DNA of 64,000 nucleotides from Caenorhabditis remanei. Lineage: Eukaryota; Nematoda; Chromadorea; Rhabditida; Rhabditidae. Below, one piece after another: positions 60,301 through 64,000 of the stretch; the stretch's first letter is position 1, and each line of letters opens with the position of its first letter. Where the stretch lies: contig NC_071330.1 of the NCBI RefSeq assembly GCF_010183535.1, positions 12,133,717 through 12,197,716 on the forward strand. Direction: 5' to 3'. Below the pieces are notes generated by a model. The model did not search any database and had not been told where the DNA came from. It saw nothing but the letters and a program-made list of their open reading frames with translations. Made by a program: the position numbers and the translations under genes.

Positions 60301-61735
60301 CCACGACGGAAAGAATGTTAATGTACGGGCGGCTCTTATCCATGTCATTGGAGACTTGGTCCAATCGATTGGTGTCTTGATTGCTGCCATTATCATCAAA
60401 TTCACCGGATGGACACTCGCTGATCCCATCTGCACTTTCCTCTTCTCTATTATCGTCTTGTTCACAACGATTACTGTAATGAGGGATATTTTCTTTGTGC
60501 TGATGGAAGCCACGCCCCCTCACTTTGACTTGAATGATATCAAGAAGGCGTTGTTCGGATTGACGGGAGTTCAGGGTGTTCATGATCTGCATTTATGGTC
60601 GATTGGAATGGATAAGACGGCGTTTTCGGTGCATTTGTCAATTGGTGAGTTAATAGTTTTGGAAAAATTTGGGTTATGATCTAAAAGTTTGTGGTTGACA
60701 GCTTTTTGATTGCACTTTTAGTTTTGGGGATATGTCAGCATTTCAGTCAAGTTTTTGAGAGTCATATCTCGCAACCTTGATGAGTTATCAAGTAGCAGTC
60801 TACTGCAAAAATATAGACACTCTTGTAATATTCATTTTTGTAGTTTAAAACTTTTTGATAGCTACTCCATTTTTTGAGATATATACGGTTAAAGTAAAGT
60901 GTCCATAACAAACTAGCCGCTCTTTCTTTATCCGATTTGAACTTTGAAGGCTTATATCTCACGACGCTGTGGAGATATCTAAAAGTGTTCAACCATAAAA
61001 ATGTAGAAAATGACATTGTGCACATTTTTGCAGTTCATAACTTTTTGATAGCTATTCAACCTTTTGAGATATGAACGTCTGGAGTAGCACTACCAAAGCG
61101 CATGCCTCGTCTTTCCGTATTCTACTTTGGGCTCTTCTACATGGCGACCTTACAGAGATATTAAAAGTTGTCAACTACAAAAATGTAGAAAATAACTATG
61201 TGGGTATTTTTGTAGTAAACAATTTTTTTGATAGCTAATCAACCTTTTGAGATATGGACGCTCAAAATTAGGTAATGAAAAGTGCAGAAGGCGCCCACTT
61301 CCACACCTTCCTCTCTCCGTCTTCTGCTTTGAAGACTTATATCTCACGACCTTACAGAGATATCAAATAGGTGTCAACTGCAAAAATGTAGAAAATTTCT
61401 TAATCTACATTTTTGTGGTTAACAATTTTTCGATAACTGTTCTATTTTTCGAGATACAAACCTTCCTAGAAACCCACTTCTCCAAGCTCATAACTCCTCT
61501 CAAATCCAACCAATTTCTCTAGTTTTCACATCATTCTCTTCTTCTATTCTTCGTCTACAACCCACAATCATCCATTTCAATTCCAGAATCCGCCGACCGT
61601 GCTCTGGAGACCGTCGCCGAAGCGCGTTCGCTCGTCCGTCGCCAGTTCGGAGTTTCCAGTGCGACGATTCAAGTCGAACAACACGGAACAGACATCGAGG
61701 CGTGTGATACGTGTATTCAACAGGAAACTGTCTAA
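45372..61735 (+). CDS. ttm-1: CDF/ZnT zinc transporter, long isoform with HCH motif, 403 aa
   Basis: Proposed exons 45372-45450, 48039-48229, 59852-60644 and 61587-61735 give 403 residues. The first two add a cytosolic N-terminus starting MGEIDVSDRRRLVSDGKAQ and carrying THCHYWDENEQEMG. Human ZnT2/3/8-type transporters have a comparable HCH zinc motif before TM1. Exon 2 ends in phase 0 (TATGATTCG|GTTAGT) and joins exactly in frame to the exon starting GGACGCCGTGCAGAA. The exon-2 acceptor (GATTTGTAG) is weaker than the local norm. Intron 2 is 11.6 kb and crowded with repeats. C. elegans TTM-1 is, as I recall, made as A and B forms with different N-termini, which this layout matches. The downstream core is described under the proximal isoform. 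Confidence 0.7.
45540..45990. repeat. TATCTC/GTAGTTGACAAC repeats in ttm-1 intron 1
   Basis: The modules are AAAAAGTTATCAACTACAAAA, inverted TAGTTGATAACTTTTT, GAGATAC and CAGACAGCTAGAAGCTCTCG. They are copies of the window-wide family. Confidence 0.65.
46668..46942. repeat. GGGCC-rich foldback element, copy A
   Basis: It begins ACTTGTCACGGGCCGGGCCG and ends CGGGCCGGCCCGTGATTTGA then CAAGT. The centre includes GATCAAGAACTTGCTGGAGG and TCCCCCGACCTCGATTTAG. An inverted, longer relative is at 56659-57240. Confidence 0.85.
46960..47640. repeat. Run of TATCTC-family repeat modules
   Basis: Four or so diverged modules lie in a row, each with GAGATA, TCAAAAAGTTGT, AAAATATAGAAAATTT and inverted GACAACTTTTTGATA motifs. 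They lie in ttm-1 intron 1. Confidence 0.55.
48240..48620. repeat. TATCTC-family repeat with AGCTAGACAGTCTAGCT palindrome
   Basis: GTATCTCAAAAACCTGA, ATTGTCAACTAGTAAAATGA, TTGTAGTTGTCAACTTTTTG and GAGACGCAGACAGCTAGACA..CTAGCTTCTCTGC are present. The sequence nearly repeats the interior of the composite element at 44352-44590. Confidence 0.7.
49317..49332. repeat. Poly-C tract
   Basis: An almost pure C run (CCCCCCCCCCCCC) interrupted by one T near its start, upstream of a possible alternative exon at 49455. Confidence 0.9.
49455..49535 (+). other. Possible third alternative first exon of ttm-1
   Basis: An ATG-started 27-codon segment (MVSIIPLPAEHRIYPRKEIK..) ends CCGGAG|GTGAGA in phase 0. 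That is the phase needed to join the common ttm-1 exon at 59852. The translation is charged and not repeat-like. There is no independent support, so it may be chance. Confidence 0.3.
49818..53152. repeat. Cluster of ~140-bp 'CCCACCACGA' palindromic MITEs
   Basis: At least five good copies (about 49818-49960, 51234-51370, 52014-52172, 52711-52862, 53009-53152) and partial ones (about 50723-50845, 51060-51180, 52220-52285) are present. Full copies start AGCTTTCAGAAAAGTATAAT and end ATTATACTTTTCTGAAAGCT. The inner arms are GGGTCCCACCACGA and TCGTGGTGGGACCC around CAGTAACCCAGTTTAAAGGC. Copies are 0.2-1 kb apart in ttm-1 intron 2, so local amplification is likely. Confidence 0.88.
54205..54460. 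repeat. TATCTC-family repeat with TAGACAGTCTAGC palindrome
   Basis: GACTTGTATCTCAAGATCTT, GTATCAACTACTAAAATGTA, ACAACTTTTTGATAGCTCTT and GCGCAGACAACTAGACAGTC are present. It closely matches 56165-56430 and 59290-59580. Confidence 0.75.
55150..56135. repeat. Scattered degenerate telomere-like GCCTAA repeats
   Basis: AAGCCTAAGCCTAAA-type strings occur at about 55270-55350 and 56045-56130, among single GCCTA words from 55175 on. The nematode telomere unit is TTAGGC (reverse GCCTAA). These are short and degenerate, so interstitial remnants or coincidence. Confidence 0.4.
56165..56430. repeat. TATCTC-family repeat with TAGGCAGTCTAGC palindrome
   Basis: It is a close relative of 54205-54460 and 59290-59580: GACGACTTGTATCTCAAGAT, AGGTGTCAACTACAAAATTG, AACAACTTTTTGATAGCTCT and GCGCAGACAGCTAGGCAGTC. 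Confidence 0.75.
56659..57240. repeat. GGGCC-rich foldback element, copy B (inverted, with extra segment)
   Basis: The ends are CTTGTCAAATCACGGGCC and GGCCCGTGACAAG. Long GGGCC/GGCCC runs occupy 56680-56790 and 57115-57235. The core (AATTGAAAGTCTTGGAAATT to GATCATCGGCTGATT) is the reverse complement of copy A. About 150 bp (about 56944-57095) have no partner in copy A. Pro/Gly/Arg-rich open frames here follow the GC repeats. Confidence 0.85.
58011..58558. repeat. Near-perfect 548-bp inverted repeat (hairpin element P3)
   Basis: The arms of ~250 bp run from TTAAAGGAGGACTGAAGTCA to TGACTTCAGTCCTCCTTTAA, with only a few mismatches (for example CCTTGATGGAAG against CTTCCACCTAGG). A short loop lies around GATATAAGTTGACAAG. 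It lies 377 bp upstream of the proximal ttm-1 start. A deleted relative is at 16757-16945. Confidence 0.95.
58935..61735 (+). CDS. ttm-1: CDF/ZnT zinc transporter, proximal isoform with His-rich N-terminus, 416 aa
   Basis: Three exons (58935-59243, 59852-60644, 61587-61735) give 416 residues. The ATG follows a CTCTCTAG acceptor by two bases. The cytosolic N-terminus is acidic/serine-rich and then strongly His/Gly-rich (HGHGHSHSHGGGHGHSHGDG) at about 55-82. Six membrane segments follow. The zinc-site motifs are H143-x3-D147 (DAGHMLSD) in TM2 and H267-x3-D271 (HVIGD) in TM5. A second His loop (HGHTHGGHSSHGHTHDG, about 240-256) lies between TM4 and TM5. The C-terminal domain ends in a CDTC pair. 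The protein exports Zn2+ from the cytosol to the outside or into vesicles, by family knowledge. AATAAAA lies near 61931. Confidence 0.95.
59290..59580. repeat. TATCTC-family repeat in ttm-1 intron
   Basis: GGACTTGTATCTCAAGATTT, AGGTGTCAACTACAAAAATG, AACAACTTTTTGATAGCTCT and GCGCAGACAGCTAGACAGTC are present. It lies within the intron between the proximal first exon and the common exon. Confidence 0.75.
60690..61465. repeat. Run of TATCTC-family repeats in the last ttm-1 intron
   Basis: About four tandem modules lie in a row, each with ATATCTCACGACCTT-like, GTCAACTACAAAAATGTAGA and inverted TTTTTGTAGTT..AACTTTTTGATAGCT motifs followed by GAGATAT. Each module is itself a weak palindrome. Confidence 0.65.
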
Positions 61736-62676
61736 TTTCTCTCCTCTGAAAAATCATTCCATATTTCTGAAACGGGCCCTTCTCCACTTTTTCTGAAAAT
61801 TTCCTTCTTTTTTCTCACTGAAATTTCTTCTCGATTAGTTCTGAAAATGTGATGTTTTATTATTTCGAACGGGTTCTCTTTGTCCAATTTTGACCTACTA
61901 ATTTCTTTAAAGAAATCAATTGTCTTCTCAATAAAATGCTTTATTTTTGAATCCACATGTTCGTTGCCATCTGAAATTCGCTGAAAGGAAATGGATAACT
62001 TTCAAAAAGTACCGTGTTCATTGCCATTTTTGGTATGCTGGGAGTGGGGGCTGTGACAATTGCAGTGGTGGGCGAGAGTGAAGCTCAGCTTCACTCCAAA
62101 AACGACGGGGGGAGGAGGACGCGAGAAAATGTCTGCGTCTCTCGCTGTCGGCAGCGGCGGCGGCGCGCTCTCTGGTCGTCGCCTCTCCCCGTGGAAATGA
62201 GAAAAAAGCGAGAGAGTGTGTGGAACGCGGAGTGCCTCCTTTCCCTCTCAGTAGAGCGCGACTTCGCTTATTTCACTCCTCGCCCACCACTGGACAATTG
62301 ATAAATGGTTGAAAAGAGGCACAGAACAATTGATGGGGGGAAAGCTCTTTTTGGAAAAGAAAATTGGGGAAATGGCTGTGATACAAAGTGAGGCAATAGG
62401 AAGTGAGACGTGATGGAAGCAGTTTCCTGAAGAGGAAACGGAAATTGCCACAGGGTGGAGTCTAACTGAATGAAACCGAGGTAAAGATTTCCTTATTACT
62501 TTAATATGAGAGGTGTTACAGTAGGAAAGGAGGCGAGGCTTACGAATTTACAGCACTAAAAAGAAACTCAGTATCCTACTGCAACACGGAATTATAATTA
62601 TGAAGATCAGGGGTTGTGAGGGAGAAAGAATCGAGGGGAATTTAAAAGAGAAATTATTGAGATCGTTCATAATTTA
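61736..62676. other. Convergent intergenic region ttm-1 / mrg-1
   Basis: It holds the ttm-1 3' UTR (AATAAAA near 61931), the hAT-type MITE (62063-62292) and the mrg-1 3' flank. No coding exon is supported. Confidence 0.5.
62063..62292. mobile_element. hAT-type MITE with 8-bp target duplication, 230 bp
   Basis: Terminal inverted repeats CAGTGGTGGGCGAG and CTCGCCCACCACTG are flanked on both sides by GACAATTG (62055-62062 and 62293-62300), an exact 8-bp duplication as made by hAT transposases. The interior is GC-rich (GGCAGCGGCGGCGGCGCGC) and has no coding capacity for a transposase. Confidence 0.95.
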
Positions 62677-63128
62677 TTATTTGCATTTGGTGCTAGCGCT
62701 GGTACTCGGTTGATCGTCGGCACCCTCGGCGGCGCTCTGCTCGGAATCAGCCATTCGTTGGAAGTATTCGACAGTCTTCGTCTCGTAGTCATCACGATCA
62801 CCGTAGTATTGCGCATGGTTCTTGTTAAGGAAAACGACGAAATCGTGAACTCCAATCATGATTCGCTGAAAAAATAAAAGCTAGAATTTTTAATCCGTCA
62901 TTAATTAAATTTACATTGCAAAGATGTGCATTCCACTGGGTAAGTTTCAACAGATCCGGAAGTTTCGCCATCATTCTCAACAAATGAATGAATCCATATT
63001 CAGACGATGCACGGAATCCATTGTCGGGCATTGTGGCGACAGTTCCAACAGAATAATTGCGACCTTTCGACTTCTGTTTGACGAGATCATGGAACTGCTC
63101 TCGCTCGATTTTGTAGAGCAAGTGGTAA
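62677..63128 (-). CDS. mrg-1: MRG15/MORF4-like chromatin protein, C-terminal exons only
   Basis: Two exons (minus strand: 62915-63128 and 62677-62865) encode the last ~134 residues, and the 5' part lies beyond the right edge. The MRG-domain signature is clear: SYHLLYKIEREQF, YGFIHLLRMMAKLPDLL and VHDFVVFLNKNHAQYY. The last ~25 residues are a Ser/Ala/Glu-rich tail ending STSASTKCK. MRG15 proteins bind H3K36-methylated nucleosomes through an N-terminal chromodomain (not in the window) and recruit acetyltransferase or Sin3 complexes through the MRG domain. MRG-1 in C. elegans acts in the germline. The upstream intron contains hairpin element P5. The exon-phase join is exact. Confidence 0.9.
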
Positions 63129-63232
63129 CTGGAACTAAACCATTCAACCATATATAGAGAATTCTTGAAGGGAGGGTGGGGGAGGGGAGGGGAGTAACTA
63201 CTAAGCGGGGTTCGACACTTTTAGATGAAATG

Positions 63233-63699
63233 ATGAATTTGGGGCTCCGAGACATTTCGCAGCCATGAGTCCCCCACAGCCTCAATTTCCCCGTCGTTGT
63301 TTCAGTGGTAACTTGACTTTTTCAGATAATTAATTGTTTGAAAAGTCAAAAATCATGTTTTGTGATTTTCATAAAGGGGACCACAAGAAATGTTGTCCAG
63401 AGAAACCAACAAACATTTTTTTGTTGAAAAAGCTGAAAATAGTTTTTTTCTCGTAGAAGTAGCTTTAAACTTTGTACGGCTAGTTCTACAGGAAAAACTG
63501 TTTTCAGCATTTTCAACAAAATTTTTTTTGGCTTTCTGGACAACATTTCTTGTGATCACCTTTATCAAAAGTACCAAAAAATTTCCTTTTTACTTCTCAA
63601 ACAATTAATTATCTGAAAAAGTTAAGTTATCACTGAAAAAACGGGAAAATTGGAGCTGTGGGGCTCATGGCTGCGAAATGTCCCGGAGCCGAATTTGAA
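63233..63699. repeat. Long inverted repeat (hairpin element P5) in mrg-1 intron
   Basis: The outer arms GGCTCCGAGACATTTCGCAG and CTGCGAAATGTCCCGGAGCC are followed inward by CCATGAG/CTCATGG, TAATTAATTGTTTGA/TCAAACAATTAATTA, GAAATGTTGTCCAGA/TCTGGACAACATTTC and GTTGAAAAAGCTGAAAA/TTTTCAGCATTTTCAAC. The centre lies near 63465. No coding capacity is seen. Confidence 0.88.
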
Positions 63700-64000
63700 G
63701 CATTTTGTGACTACATAGATGTATTTTCTGTGTAGAACTCTCTGCTTCACTCCGCAACAAATTCATCATTACAAGTCATGCGAAAGTATCGAAAGTGATT
63801 ATTCGAAGAAGGGTTGGAAAATTGAAGTTTGAAATTCCAATAGGTTTTTGCTGGAAAATCATCAAATTCACCCAATCGGCATTCAATTCCAACCCAACCT
63901 CTTTGCACTTACTAAGGTTAAACACTGGGGACACTGGACCACGAACCGGACAAAAGAAGTCATGCAATGCGATTTTAAGAAACTATTTCACTAACCCAAT

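Noticed and set aside
63776..63967. 63-residue minus-strand frame near the right edge as an mrg-1 exon
   Set aside because: It shows no MRG or chromodomain motif and no convincing splice pair; probably intron.

Overview
The window is nuclear DNA of a Caenorhabditis-type nematode; the species cannot be fixed from the sequence. The evidence is short introns with TTTTCAG-like acceptors, acceptors placed directly before start codons as expected for spliced-leader trans-splicing, a cuticle collagen, a DB-module protein, and a set of genes (ubiquitin-L40 fusion, RMND1-like, FRG1, BCKDHA, CDF zinc transporter, MRG15-like) whose C. elegans counterparts, as I recall, lie together on the right arm of chromosome III (ZK1010/Y37D8A/Y39E4A clones). 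All gene models are hand-spliced from the sequence, with reading phase checked exon by exon.

Layout. 1-8994 is a 77-bp tandem satellite of 116 full units with no net length change, with local higher-order periods of 14 and 25 units. 9197-18000 holds a small four-exon secreted protein (+), a cuticle collagen (-) and a four-pass membrane protein with a long His/Arg-rich tail (-). 19845-24830 is an apparently complete 5-kb CACTA/EnSpm-like DNA transposon with terminal inverted repeats, subterminal repeats and two intact spliced genes, a 762-aa transposase and a 327-aa accessory protein, placed 77 bp apart like an operon. 24831-28650 is repeat-rich DNA without a gene. Then come a stand-alone TAZ zinc-finger protein (+), tRNA-Ser(GCU) (-), a DB-module secreted protein (-) and frg-1 (-). 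These are followed by ubq-2 and an RMND1-like mitochondrial gene (+), 146 bp apart and probably an operon, then a second four-pass membrane protein carrying two PPxY motifs (-). bckd-1A (+) comes next, then ttm-1 (+, about 16 kb, alternative first exons) and the 3' end of mrg-1 (-), which runs off the right edge.

Much of the non-coding DNA consists of hairpin-like, non-autonomous repeats: long inverted repeats of 440-600 bp, GGGCC-rich elements, a cluster of 'CCCACCACGA' palindromes at 49.8-53.2 kb, four copies of a ~125-bp element, and a hAT-type MITE with a perfect 8-bp target duplication. They fill introns and intergenic spaces but leave the exons intact.

The genes do not form one pathway. 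Most are housekeeping or metabolic genes (ribosome/ubiquitin supply, mitochondrial translation, branched-chain amino acid catabolism, zinc export, chromatin), interspersed with extracellular or cuticle genes and a transposon.
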